Source: Opitutaceae bacterium
GTDB taxonomy: Bacteria > Verrucomicrobiota > Verrucomicrobiia > Opitutales > Opitutaceae
Assembly (NCBI GenBank): GCA_003151515.1
Contig: PLXS01000012.1
Location: 1-40,388, forward strand
DNA length: 40,388 nucleotides
Direction of reading: 5' to 3'
Below are positions 17,264 through 26,763 of this stretch, one piece after another; the stretch's first letter is position 1; every line of letters starts with the position of its first letter. The notes below the pieces were generated by a model that was not told the DNA's origin, made no database searches, and worked only from the letters and a program-made list of their open reading frames with translations. A program made the translations under genes and the position numbers.

Positions 17264-19318
17264 CTACTTCAGCCAGCGCGCGAGCCATTCGCGAACTTGG
17301 CCATACCAGAAGACGGAGTTCTGCGGGTGCAGCACCCAATGGTTCTCGTCGGGAAAATAGACAAGCCGAGAGGGCACATTCTGGGCCTGAAGGGCCGCGT
17401 AGAATTCGAAACCTTGGTCGACCGGTACCCGGTAGTCCATTCCGCCATGGAACACGAGCGTCGGCGTCTTGAAGTGTGACGCATAGTTGATCGCGTTCTC
17501 CTTGTCGTATTCGGGGGTGCGATGCCAGGGCGACCCTCCCATCGGCTGTTCCTGCCAGTAGTTCGCGACATCCGACGCATATTGGGTGTTGAAGTCCAGC
17601 GCACCGGCGTGGCAGACGATCGCCTTGAACCGGTCGGTGTGTCCGCAGACCCAGCACGCCATGTATCCGCCGTAGCTGGCACCGAGTGCGGCCGTCCGAT
17701 CGGCGTCCAGGAACGGGAAATTGGCCAGGACGTAGTCGGTTCCCTTCATGATGTCCTCGAACGGCTTCTCGCCCCATGCGCCGTCTATGGACTCGGCAAA
17801 TTTCTCCCCGAATCCGGTCGACCCATGGCGGTTGATCCAGGTGGCGACGTAGCCGGGGGTCACGAGCACTTGCGCGTTCCAGCGCGGCTGCCAGATGTCG
17901 CCAATCATTGTGGCGGGCCCGCCGTGCATGAGCTGGAGCAGGGGGTACTTCTTCGACGGGTCGAAGTCGGGTGGGTAGATCATCCAGAGCATGATCGAGT
18001 CGCCGCCGGCCCCGACGAAGGTGTGCTCTTCCACCTTTCCCAGCTTGAGCTGGGCAAAGAGCGTGTCGTTCAGGTGCGAGCGCACCGAGGCGGCGCCGGT
18101 CGCGAGGTCAAGGGAGTAGACCTCGTCGGGCCGGGTGAAGCTCTGCCTGAGGAAGAAGACGGCCTTCGTCCCCGGCGCGATGCTCGAGCAGGTGCCGTCG
18201 CTGACCACGGCCGAGTACGAGCCGCCCGCGGCCGGCGCCTTGAAGACCTTGGTGCGGCCGCGGTCCTCGGCGGTGAAGTAGAGCTCCGAGCCGTCCGGCG
18301 AGAGGCGCCAGCCGCTCATTGAGAGGTCGGCCCCTGGGAACAGCGCGCTGATCTTGCCGGTCGCCAGGTCGACCCGCATCAGTTTCGTGTTCTCGCCTTC
18401 GGTCTCCGTCGTGCGGCGGCCGAAGAGGATGCCCGTTCCGTCGGCGGTGAAGCGCGGATTCCCATCGCGCCCCGAGTTGTCGGCCGTGAGGTTCCTCCAT
18501 GCCGAATCCGGTTGGTCGACGGAGATGAGGTAGACGTCGGCGTTCTCCCTCTCACGGTAGGGCGGGGGCGTTGTCCCGGCCGAGAGCGCTATCCATTTGC
18601 CGTCGGGCGAGACGTCATACTGCACCTCCATGTCGAAGAGAAAGGCTCGGTCCCAGTGAGGGGTGAGATCCGCGGTCTTCCTCGTCGCCAGGTCGACGAC
18701 CATCAGGCGGCTTGCGCGTTCATCGGTGAGCCACGTGTCGAAGTACCGGTAAAACCCGTTCTCGGTGATCTTTGCGGTGACCTTGCTCTCCTTCTGCTTC
18801 CTAAGCTCGGCCTTGGTGGCTTCGATGTCGCCGGCAAGCTTTGGCAGGACGCTGGTTGCAAAGACGATGCGGCGCCCGTCCGGCAGCCATCTGGGGGAGG
18901 ATATCGCCAGGGGCAACTCGAGGACCTTCTGCGCCTCGCCGCCGTCGGCGCGGATGGTGTAGAGCGAGGCCACCTCGTCCGTTCCGCGCTTCGAGACAAA
19001 GGCCACGGTGCTGCCATCCGGGCTCCACGTCGGGTCGCCGTCCGTGCTTTGCGCCGCGGTGAGCTCCCGAGCCGCGCCACTCGCGGTGTCCAGGAGCCAG
19101 AGATGGGTGACCGAGTCGTTCTTCTCCAGGTTGTACTCCTTGACGGCGAAGACGAGCCGTGTGCCATCCGGCGAAAGCTCCAGTGAAGCGGGACGCTTAA
19201 CGGCCCATAGGTCCTCGGCAGTGATCGCACGTTTGGGGCTGGCCACGTCTGCCGCGCAGGCAGCCGATGCTGCGAGTGTCAGCGCCGCCAACAGCTTGAG
19301 GCAGGATGGAAGTGACAT
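17264..19318 (-). CDS. Exported S9-family prolyl oligopeptidase-type serine peptidase
   Basis: 684 residues from the ATG at 19318, chosen for its signal peptide (SLPSCLKLLAALTLAASA). Residues about 35-420 form a WD40/TolB-like propeller with repeats such as ELSPDGTRLVFAV and PTWSPDGSTVAFVSKRG. The C-terminal peptidase domain (about 430-684) has Ser548 in GASYGG, Asp628 in GGMDYRV and His660 in DENHWV. Family members (DPP-IV/acylaminoacyl-peptidase type) cleave short peptides in the periplasm. An in-frame upstream start at 19480 adds a non-signal-like extension and is rejected. Divergent from hpt. Confidence 0.92.
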   Translation of the reverse strand: MSLPSCLKLLAALTLAASAACAADVASPKRAITAEDLWAVKRPASLELSPDGTRLVFAVKEYNLEKNDSVTHLWLLDTASGAARELTAAQSTDGDPTWSPDGSTVAFVSKRGTDEVASLYTIRADGGEAQKVLELPLAISSPRWLPDGRRIVFATSVLPKLAGDIEATKAELRKQKESKVTAKITENGFYRYFDTWLTDERASRLMVVDLATRKTADLTPHWDRAFLFDMEVQYDVSPDGKWIALSAGTTPPPYRERENADVYLISVDQPDSAWRNLTADNSGRDGNPRFTADGTGILFGRRTTETEGENTKLMRVDLATGKISALFPGADLSMSGWRLSPDGSELYFTAEDRGRTKVFKAPAAGGSYSAVVSDGTCSSIAPGTKAVFFLRQSFTRPDEVYSLDLATGAASVRSHLNDTLFAQLKLGKVEEHTFVGAGGDSIMLWMIYPPDFDPSKKYPLLQLMHGGPATMIGDIWQPRWNAQVLVTPGYVATWINRHGSTGFGEKFAESIDGAWGEKPFEDIMKGTDYVLANFPFLDADRTAALGASYGGYMACWVCGHTDRFKAIVCHAGALDFNTQYASDVANYWQEQPMGGSPWHRTPEYDKENAINYASHFKTPTLVFHGGMDYRVPVDQGFEFYAALQAQNVPSRLVYFPDENHWVLHPQNSVFWYGQVREWLARWLK

Positions 19319-19542
19319 GGGTGGGGATGATAGTGTCAACAGTCCCAACGGCCAGCCCTTAGCGAAGAGGCAAGGTTGTAGGCGCGCAAACACCCGCTGC
19401 TCGAGATGGGATCCCTCATTGGACAGCAGCACTCTTGCGTAGTCGTTGCCTCCCAAATTCATTGAGCCCCATCTGTGCACCCGGCACCTTCATGCCTCGG
19501 TTTGTGCGCCTTGCCTTGCCGGAGGCATGGCGGTTAACCTGC

Positions 19543-20109
19543 ATGAAACCTATGCCTGAACGAACACAAACGGGACCGTCGGATGTCTCCCGCGTTCTCG
19601 TTTCCACCGATCAGATCCAGCACAGGGTGGGCGACTTGGCCCGCCAGATCAGCAAGGACTATGAAAAGGCCGAGAAGCTCCTGCTCGTTGGAATTCTGCG
19701 CGGCGCGTTCATCTTCCTGGCGGACCTGACGCGAAAGATCTCCGTGCCCCACGCCGTCGATTTCATGGCCGTGAGCAGCTACGGCAAGGGTGCGTCCCAC
19801 GGCGAGGTTCGAATCCTGATGGACCTGCGCGAGCCGGTCGAAGGGCAGCATATCCTGATCGTGGAGGACATTGTCGACAGCGGGCAGACCCTCGAATACC
19901 TGTATCGCCAGCTGCAGACACGTCAGCCGGCCTCCTTGCGCACCTGCGTCATGGTCCGCAAGAAGCGCCCCAGCCTGAAAGTGCCGATCGATTATCTGGG
20001 GTTCGAGATCCCGGACGTCTGGGTAGTCGGCTACGGCTTGGATTACGCCGATCACTATCGCACGCTGCCCTACATTGCCGAGCTCAAGGGCGTGGGCAGC
20101 GCGAAGTAG
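19543..20109 (+). CDS. hpt: Hypoxanthine phosphoribosyltransferase
   Basis: 188 residues from the ATG at 19543 (a second ATG at 19552 is equally possible), matching the usual length of about 180. It shows the HPRT fold: KLLLVGILRGAFIFLADL (the LRG loop), the flexible-loop region VSSYG, the PRPP-binding signature ILIVEDIVDSGQTL, and the purine-contacting VPIDYLGFEIPDVWVVGYG with LDYADHYRTLPYI at the end. It converts hypoxanthine or guanine plus PRPP to IMP or GMP in purine salvage, in the cytoplasm. A longer in-frame reading back to 19435 has no family match. Confidence 0.93.
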   Translation: MKPMPERTQTGPSDVSRVLVSTDQIQHRVGDLARQISKDYEKAEKLLLVGILRGAFIFLADLTRKISVPHAVDFMAVSSYGKGASHGEVRILMDLREPVEGQHILIVEDIVDSGQTLEYLYRQLQTRQPASLRTCVMVRKKRPSLKVPIDYLGFEIPDVWVVGYGLDYADHYRTLPYIAELKGVGSAK

Positions 20110-20126
20110 AGGCGGGCGCCGGCGCG

Positions 20127-22529
20127 TCAAAGGCGACCGCGCAGTTTCTCGGGTAGCAGCTTAAGCGAAAGCTCGCGCAGCTTGGGGTCCCCGATCTCGA
20201 TTCCGTAGCGGTTGCAGAGAACCAGGAGATGGTAGAGTGACTCCGTCGTCAGGAAGCGCGCGCGCGCCTCGGTCATCTCGCCAACGCACCTCCTCACCTG
20301 CTCGCGCGACAGGTCGGTGCGCCCGCCGATCGCCAGCACGACCGCCACGCTGACGCGCCTGTCCCATGCGAGGCTCCTGTCGGCGCCCGCGGATATGCCC
20401 GACACGATTGAGCGCAACACCTTCGCGAAGGCCTCGTCGTCACCCTGGGCCTTCTCCAACTGCGCCATCGCCGCCTGGGACCCGAGGTCCGCGGGATAGC
20501 GAAGGAGCAAACCGCCCGCGGCGACCGCCTGGTCGATTCGGCGCGACTCGACCAGGTATTCCACGAAGCGGCCCTGCGCCGTTGCGGGGTCGGTCTCGTC
20601 GGTGACCTCGAGCACCAGGACCGACTGATCCTCGGACCCGGCGACTGGCGGAAGCTCAAGCGGCAGCGGGCGCAGCCAGCTGAAACCGAGGCCCTCGGTC
20701 CTGTTCAGGGCGTACACGAAGGAGGCCTGCGGGTCCTTGAGCTTCATTCGGGCGAAGTCGTCCAGGTCGGTGTCCCATGACGGCAGCACGATGTGGGTCA
20801 CCCCATGCTGGCTGATCACGGCCCGCGACTCGTCGGGATGCATCGAGGTCACGATGTGGAAGGTGGCCGCGAGCCCGTCCCTGTTTTCCCAGCTCTGCGT
20901 GCCAAGCCCCCTCACTCCCCCGTAGAAGCAGAGGCTCGACGTGCGAAACGGGGGCGCGAGCACCGTCGCGCCTTCCGGTCCGGCCCGGTCCGCTATCCAA
21001 TGGGAGATGAATCGCTCATAGAGGCCCTCGGCCTCGGCCTGCGTGAAGCGCAGGACGCCCGAGCCGTCCGCCTGCCCGGACGGCGCGAGCTGCGCCACGC
21101 CGAAGGCAAGGACCGCGCAGAGAAGGCCGGAAAGCATCCAGCGCCCGATTCGGGGGTGGGCGGATTCCGGCACGGCCGAGGCGGCCGCCACCAGGAGCGC
21201 GAGAAGGACGGCGTCGAAGGTGTTCCACCAGCGCAGCCGCAACAGGGCGAGCGCCAGGGCCACGAGGACCGGCCCGAAGCAAACGGCGATCGCGGCCCGG
21301 TGAGCCGCGCCGGTGCGCCTGCCCAGCAGAAGCCAAGCCGCGGGGCAAAGCAGGACCAGGGGCACGCAGGTCGCGGTAAGGGCCCCGGCCCGCGAGCCGC
21401 GCACCAGCCACTCCCAAAGGCCGGTCGCGACGACGCCGTCCGGCAGGCTGGTGAGCCTGGACGAGAGCAGGTCGCCGGCGAGGAACGCCCCTCCCTCGGC
21501 CCGCCAGATGGCGACCGGCAGCGAGGCGACGGCCGCCGCGGCCAGGGCCCAGGCGAGCGCGCCCGCGAGGCCGCGGCGCCGCGCATCGCCCCGCATCCAT
21601 GACGCGAACCTCGCGAGGAGCTCACCCAGGCCCAGCCACGCGAGCCCGTAAAGGGGGTAGTTGGCCCGCAGCTGCATATCCATGTGCCCCGGGAAGAATT
21701 CGACCAGGTAGGCGATCAGGCTCGAGGCCGCGCCGCCGGCCGCCCAGGCCCGCCACGGCATGGCGGCCGGGGAGCCGGCGCGCGCGACCAGTGTCGCGAG
21801 AACGGCGCCGGCTGCTATCCCCGCGATTATCGGCGCCTGCGCCGTCGCGCTGAGCCACAGGCCGCATCCGCCGGCGACCCCCGCCGCAAAATACCAGCGC
21901 GGCGCCTGTCGGCCGGCCACGAGCAGAAGGACGCTAAGGAGCGCGCAGATCTGCCCCAGGCCGAAATCGTTCGCGACGCCGGGGATGAAAGCCCCCGCGA
22001 GCGGGAAGATCGCAGCCAGCCCGAGGCACAACAGCGCCGCGGCGAATGATCCAAGGCGCCAGGCCACGAGCGCCGTCGCGCCGGCCAGGAGCGCGGCATG
22101 CAGGAGGGGGTTGGCATAAAGGGCGGCCCTCTCCACGCAAAGAGCGAGCGACGCGCCGCTGACGGCATGGTCGGCCGAGGCGACCAGGACGAGCCACCAC
22201 CGGTAGGGCGACGCCGAGTAGGCATCCCGCCCGAAGGGCGCGTTCTCATAGTCCACGCGCCTGACGCGCCAGTCCCCGCGCGCAAGCATCAGCTGTGTCT
22301 CCTCTATCCACTGGTACGTCGGGTTGTCGTGCTCCGGCACGATGAGCCAGCGCTTGCCGTCCGCGTAGCCGGTCGGGGAACGGGGGTCGGCCGGGATGTC
22401 CCCGCCCGCGATGCCCGAGACGAGCTCCACATGCCTCATCCGAACGCGGTCCACCCAGAGGGTGAATACGAGCGAGCAGACCAGGGCCGGTATCCATGCC
22501 CGGGATGAAAGCCGCTGCAGGAAGCTCAT
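20127..22529 (-). CDS. Large GT-C-type membrane protein, STT3-like architecture
   Basis: 800 residues from the ATG at 22529, just before the first helix (LSSRAWIPALVCSLVF). About a dozen hydrophobic segments fill residues 10-500, followed by a soluble periplasmic C-terminal part (about 520-800). The first loop carries DNPTYQWIEETQLMLARGDW and DYENAPFGRD, spaced like the acidic D-x-x-Y loop of oligosaccharyltransferase STT3/PglB and related GT-C enzymes. It could transfer a lipid-linked glycan, but no WWDYG-type motif was recognised, so the activity is uncertain. The C-terminal ~200 residues look helical and repeat-like. Convergent with hpt (17-bp gap). Confidence 0.7.
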   Translation of the reverse strand: MSFLQRLSSRAWIPALVCSLVFTLWVDRVRMRHVELVSGIAGGDIPADPRSPTGYADGKRWLIVPEHDNPTYQWIEETQLMLARGDWRVRRVDYENAPFGRDAYSASPYRWWLVLVASADHAVSGASLALCVERAALYANPLLHAALLAGATALVAWRLGSFAAALLCLGLAAIFPLAGAFIPGVANDFGLGQICALLSVLLLVAGRQAPRWYFAAGVAGGCGLWLSATAQAPIIAGIAAGAVLATLVARAGSPAAMPWRAWAAGGAASSLIAYLVEFFPGHMDMQLRANYPLYGLAWLGLGELLARFASWMRGDARRRGLAGALAWALAAAAVASLPVAIWRAEGGAFLAGDLLSSRLTSLPDGVVATGLWEWLVRGSRAGALTATCVPLVLLCPAAWLLLGRRTGAAHRAAIAVCFGPVLVALALALLRLRWWNTFDAVLLALLVAAASAVPESAHPRIGRWMLSGLLCAVLAFGVAQLAPSGQADGSGVLRFTQAEAEGLYERFISHWIADRAGPEGATVLAPPFRTSSLCFYGGVRGLGTQSWENRDGLAATFHIVTSMHPDESRAVISQHGVTHIVLPSWDTDLDDFARMKLKDPQASFVYALNRTEGLGFSWLRPLPLELPPVAGSEDQSVLVLEVTDETDPATAQGRFVEYLVESRRIDQAVAAGGLLLRYPADLGSQAAMAQLEKAQGDDEAFAKVLRSIVSGISAGADRSLAWDRRVSVAVVLAIGGRTDLSREQVRRCVGEMTEARARFLTTESLYHLLVLCNRYGIEIGDPKLRELSLKLLPEKLRGRL

Positions 22530-22707
22530 GGGCGCTTTGGCATGGGGTGCGGACCGGGAAGACTTTGGGCTAATGCCGGGAAAAACAAGCGAAGGCTGCC
22601 GGGCCCTGAGGCTTCGCCACCAACGAGGTGAATTCCGCCGGCCAAACCGACAAGCTTTTACTTGTTCCCTTGTAGAAGGTAGTAGAATCTTTCGAGCCAA
22701 TAATGTA

Positions 22708-22726
22708 GCTCGGGCTCAACCCGAGC
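22708..22726. repeat. Hairpin GCTCGGG / CCCGAGC
   Basis: Perfect 7-bp stem with a 5-nt CTCAA loop in the 295-bp gap between the divergent GT-C gene and the FG-GAP gene. It is not followed by a T-tract. Its location in the FG-GAP leader suggests a possible mRNA structure or operator. The rest of the gap shows only an AT-richer patch (about 22,655-22,705) where a promoter could lie. Confidence 0.4.
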
Positions 22727-22824
22727 CTATTGCCGGCGCCCCGGAACGCCCCTCGCCCTGAAATGACCGTCGTCCCCCACCCCCCCTCGCCGCCGCCCCG
22801 GCGCATGGCGGGATTCTTTAATCG

Positions 22825-25800
22825 GTGAACCGCAAGAGATTCATAAAGACCCTGGCGGCCGGCGGAGCGGTCCTCATCTGCCGGCCCTCCTCCCTGGTCG
22901 GCGCAGCGGCGCCGGGTTCGCCAGCCGCGGCGGGAGGGCCCGGATCGGCGGGCTCCATCGCCGAGAAGCCCCTGGCCCCGCGCTCGGGCCGGCGGGGGCC
23001 CACGATGTTCAGGCTGCTTTCGGCGCAGGAGACCGGGGTCGTCACCGAGAACCCCTATGACGACCCGAGGATGTGGGGCGACCTCTACAGCGAGAGCGAG
23101 AACGGATCCCTGGGCACGGGGGTGGCGATCGGCGACTACGACGGCGACGGCCGGCCGGACATCTTCGTCGTCAGCAAGACCAGGAGCTGCCGCCTGTTCC
23201 GCAACCTCGGGGGCTGGAGGTTCGAGGACGTGACCGAGAAGGCCGGCGTGGGCCAAAAGGGCGGGGCGGCGAGGGCGTGGAAGCAGGGCGCGACGTTCGT
23301 GGACGTGGACAACAACGGGCTCCTGGACATCTACGTCTGCCGCTACGGGGCCCCGAACCTCCTCTACATCAACCAGGGCGACGGCACGTTCAGGGAGGAG
23401 GCGCAGGCCCGGGGGCTCGCGGTCAACGATGCGTCCGTGATGGCGGCCTTCTGCGACTACGACCGCGACGGGTTTCTCGACGTCTTCATCCAGACGAACA
23501 TCCTGGGCCCGAGCCACCCTAGCGGCCAGAGGGACTACCTCTTCCGAAACAACGGCGACGGCACGTTCACGGACGTGACCGAGCGCTCCGGGATCAGCGG
23601 CGAGGCGCAGGGGCATTCCAGCGTGTGGTGGGACTACGACGGGGACGGCTGGCCGGACCTGTACGTGGCGAACGACTTCGCGGCGCCGGACAAGCTCTAC
23701 CACAACAACAGGGACGGCACCTTCACCGACGTGATTGATTCCGTCGTTCCGCACATGCCCTACTCGTCCATGGGATCCGACCTTGGCGACATCAACAACG
23801 ACGGGCTGCTCGACCTGATGGTCTCCGAGATGGCGGCGACGACCCACCAGAAGGACCAGCGGGGGATGGCTTTGAGGCGGGGGATCCTGGCTGACCCCCC
23901 GGACGACTCCGCGGCCGCGCCCCAGGTCATGCGAAACGCCCTCTACATCAACACGGGAACGGGGCGCTGCCTGGAGGCCGCGTGCCTCGCGGGCCTCTCG
24001 GCCACCGACTGGACATGGTCGGTGCGGTTCGAGGACCTGGACAACGACGGCCGCCTAGACCTTTTCGTGACCAATGGGATGAACCGCGAGCTGCACAACG
24101 CCGACCTGCTCCTGCGCAAGGACCTTGCGGAGAGCCCGGCGGAGAAGGCGCGCATCGAGGCGTCGAGCCCCAAGATGCCCGAGCAGCACCTCGCGTTCCG
24201 CAACATGGGCGACCTGCGCTTCGAGGACGCGAGCGCGGCCTGGGGGCTTGACCAGAGGGGCATCAGCTTCGGCGCGGCTTTCGGCGACCTGGACGGCGAC
24301 GGAAACCTCGACCTCGTGTACACGAACTACGAGGGCGGCGTGACGCTCCTGCGAAACGACGAGGACCGCGGGCACCGCGCCGTCATCGCGCTTCGCGGGA
24401 CGCGCTCCAACAGGTACGGCGTCGGGGCGACCGTGCGCCTGGAGACGGACTCGGGCGCCCAGATCCGCGCCCTCGTGCTCGCCCGCGGCATCGTCTCCAG
24501 CTCGGAGCCGATCCTGCACTTCGGCCTTGGAGACGACGCGGTGATACGGCGGCTGACCGTCTCCTGGCCGAGCGGCCACGTGCAGACCTTCACGGACCTG
24601 GCTGCCGACAGGCGGTTCACGATCACCGAGCCCTCCGGGCCCGCAGCGGCGCCGCAGCCGGGGGAGGCCGCCGCGGGCCAGTTCTCGCAAGCGGGCCCCC
24701 CCTTCAACCTCTCGCTCGTTTCCCGCGAGGCCCAGATCGACGAGTCGGTCCAGCAGCCGCTCCTGCCCATGCGCCAGAACAGGAGGGGGCCCGCGGTCGC
24801 GGTGGGAGACCTTGCCGGCCGCGGAAGGGACGACGTTGTCCTCGGGGGCACGCCGGCGGACCCCGCCCGGGTCCTCCTCGCGGGCACCGGCGCTGGCTAC
24901 GCGCCCGCAGGCCCCGGGATCGCCCCGGCCGGCGACTCGCTCAACGACGGGCCCATCCTCCTCTTCGACGCCGACGGGGACGGGGCGAACGACCTGCTGG
25001 TCACCAGGGGCGGATGCAGCCTTCCTGCCGGCTCTGCGGAGTACCAGCCGAGGCTCTTCTTGAACGACGGCCGGGGCGGCTTGAGGCCCGCGCCCGCCGA
25101 CGCGCTTCCCCCCCTCGCGGTGAGCGCAGGGGCCGTGGCGGCCGCGGACTTCGACCGAAGCGGGCGCCTCGGCCTCTTCATAGGCGGCCGCGTCGTGCCG
25201 GGCCAGTACCCGCTTCCTCCCCGCAGCGCGCTGTGGGCGAACCGCGGCGGCCGGTTTGAGGATGTCACCGAGCGGGTGGCCCCTGGCCTGCGCGAGGTCG
25301 GCATGGTGACCGGCGCATTGTGGAGCGACGTCGACGGCGACGGATGGCCCGACCTCCTTCTGGCGCTCGAGTGGGGCCGCGTGAGGTACTTCCACAACAA
25401 CCGCGGGCGAAACCTCGAGGACTGGAGCGAGCGGGCGGGTTTCTCGGCGGCCGGCGTCGGCTGGTGGAACTCGATAGCCGCCGCGGACTTCAATGGCGAC
25501 GGCAGGATGGACTACGTGGTCGGCAACGTAGGCCTCAACACGCCGTACACGGCGAGCCGGGAGCGCCCCGCGCTGGTCTACTACGGCGACTTCAAGGGCA
25601 ACGGCGACAGCCAGCTGATCGAGGCCTATTACGAGGGTGACAGGATCTATCCTCGCCGCACCCGCCGGGATCTGGGCGCCGTGATCCCGGGGATCCTGAA
25701 GCGCTTTCCCAGGAACGACTACTACGCCCGGGCGACGCTCGGGGAGATCCTGGGCGAGGACCGACTGGTCGCGGCGCGGCGCTTCGAGGCCACGGAGTTC

Positions 25801-26454
25801 CAAAGCGGGGTCTTCCTCAGCCAGCCCGACGGAACCCACCGGTTCGAGCCGCTGCCGCGCATGGCGCAGATTTCGCCGATCCAGGGCCTGGTCGCGGGTG
25901 ACTTTGACGGCGACGGCCACGCGGACATCTACGCCGTTCAGAATTCCTACTCCCCAATCCCGTTCGTTGGCCGCTTCGACGGGGGCCTCAGCCAGTTGCT
26001 GCGGGGCGACGGCCGCGGCGGATTTGCGCCCGTGCCCCCCTTGGAGAGCGGTCTTGTCGTGCCGGGGGACGCGAAGGCTCTCGCCGTCGCCGACCTCGAC
26101 CAGGACGGCTGGCCCGACTTCCTCGTGACGCGCAACAACGCCTCGACCCTCGCCTTTCGCAACGGCGGCGTGGCAGGCCGCCGCTCCGTGCGCATCCAGC
26201 TTCGGGGCCCGGCCGGGAACCCTATGGGCGTGGGGGCGCGGATCACCCTCGAATTGGGCGACGGGTCCAGCCAGACGGGCGAGCTGTACGCGGGCTCGGG
26301 CTACTATTCCCAGTCCACGCCGGCGTGCTTCTTTGGCTGGAGCGAACGCACTCCACCCCGGCGCATCCGTGTCCAATGGCCCTCGGGCCAAGCGTCAGAG
26401 CACGCCTTCTCGCCCACCTCGGGAACGCAGGTCCTGTCAAGCCCGGCGGCGTAG
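22825..26454 (+). CDS. Exported FG-GAP repeat protein with two ASPIC/UnbV domains (CRTAC1-like)
   Basis: 1209 residues from a GTG start. The N-terminus has RKRFIK followed by a hydrophobic run, a Tat-like signal with Lys replacing one of the twin Arg. It consists of two tandem copies of the same architecture: FG-GAP/VCBS propeller repeats (about 60-500 and 650-1110), each followed by an ASPIC/UnbV domain (about 530-600 and 1134-1200, with V-x-W-P-S-G at the end). About 13 calcium-binding DxDxDG-type loops are visible (DYDGDGRPD, DVDNNGLLD, DFNGDGRMD and others). It is probably extracellular or surface-located and binds ligands or other proteins; no catalytic motif seen. No Shine-Dalgarno. Confidence 0.92.
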   Translation: MNRKRFIKTLAAGGAVLICRPSSLVGAAAPGSPAAAGGPGSAGSIAEKPLAPRSGRRGPTMFRLLSAQETGVVTENPYDDPRMWGDLYSESENGSLGTGVAIGDYDGDGRPDIFVVSKTRSCRLFRNLGGWRFEDVTEKAGVGQKGGAARAWKQGATFVDVDNNGLLDIYVCRYGAPNLLYINQGDGTFREEAQARGLAVNDASVMAAFCDYDRDGFLDVFIQTNILGPSHPSGQRDYLFRNNGDGTFTDVTERSGISGEAQGHSSVWWDYDGDGWPDLYVANDFAAPDKLYHNNRDGTFTDVIDSVVPHMPYSSMGSDLGDINNDGLLDLMVSEMAATTHQKDQRGMALRRGILADPPDDSAAAPQVMRNALYINTGTGRCLEAACLAGLSATDWTWSVRFEDLDNDGRLDLFVTNGMNRELHNADLLLRKDLAESPAEKARIEASSPKMPEQHLAFRNMGDLRFEDASAAWGLDQRGISFGAAFGDLDGDGNLDLVYTNYEGGVTLLRNDEDRGHRAVIALRGTRSNRYGVGATVRLETDSGAQIRALVLARGIVSSSEPILHFGLGDDAVIRRLTVSWPSGHVQTFTDLAADRRFTITEPSGPAAAPQPGEAAAGQFSQAGPPFNLSLVSREAQIDESVQQPLLPMRQNRRGPAVAVGDLAGRGRDDVVLGGTPADPARVLLAGTGAGYAPAGPGIAPAGDSLNDGPILLFDADGDGANDLLVTRGGCSLPAGSAEYQPRLFLNDGRGGLRPAPADALPPLAVSAGAVAAADFDRSGRLGLFIGGRVVPGQYPLPPRSALWANRGGRFEDVTERVAPGLREVGMVTGALWSDVDGDGWPDLLLALEWGRVRYFHNNRGRNLEDWSERAGFSAAGVGWWNSIAAADFNGDGRMDYVVGNVGLNTPYTASRERPALVYYGDFKGNGDSQLIEAYYEGDRIYPRRTRRDLGAVIPGILKRFPRNDYYARATLGEILGEDRLVAARRFEATEFQSGVFLSQPDGTHRFEPLPRMAQISPIQGLVAGDFDGDGHADIYAVQNSYSPIPFVGRFDGGLSQLLRGDGRGGFAPVPPLESGLVVPGDAKALAVADLDQDGWPDFLVTRNNASTLAFRNGGVAGRRSVRIQLRGPAGNPMGVGARITLELGDGSSQTGELYAGSGYYSQSTPACFFGWSERTPPRRIRVQWPSGQASEHAFSPTSGTQVLSSPAA

Positions 26455-26579
26455 TCCAGCCGCTGGATGACCAGGCGAACTCGGCGGGCGAATGCGCGGG
26501 CGCTCGTGACAAGTGATCGCCGCGGTGTTAGATTGCCATCATCACGAAAGATCAAGACCCAGTCCCGCCGAAGCCCGAC

Positions 26580-26735
26580 ATGGGCGGTGGCACCGGCTCC
26601 ATGCCGCCCGCCGCGGACGGCGATTTTCCAGCGGGAGAGGAAAAGGCCCCGGGGCAGAAGCTGACGCCGGAGGAGCAGATGGCGATCTTCGAGAAGCACC
26701 TGAAGGAGAATGACTGGGGGCACCAGCCCTGCTGA
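26580..26735 (+). CDS. Small acidic protein ending in DWGHQPC, unknown
   Basis: 51 residues from the ATG at 26580: a Gly/Pro-rich flexible start (MGGGTGSMPPAADG) then a charged helical end, KLTPEEQMAIFEKHLKENDW, closing with GHQPC. The Cys/His tail could bind metal. The open frame extends upstream to an in-frame TAG at 26529, with only a rare ATT (26532) as an earlier start, which would give 67 residues. The biased amino-acid pattern and clean termination suggest a real gene, but no family was recognised. It follows the FG-GAP gene by 125 bp and converges with the hybrid kinase gene. Confidence 0.55.
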   Translation: MGGGTGSMPPAADGDFPAGEEKAPGQKLTPEEQMAIFEKHLKENDWGHQPC

Positions 26736-26763
26736 GGCCTCCCCGGGGAACCCGTCGCCCGAA

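Noticed and set aside
24055..26391. 778-codon minus-strand open frame
   Set aside because: Antisense of the FG-GAP/UnbV gene; repetitive V/A/R/G-rich composition caused by the coding repeats on the other strand.
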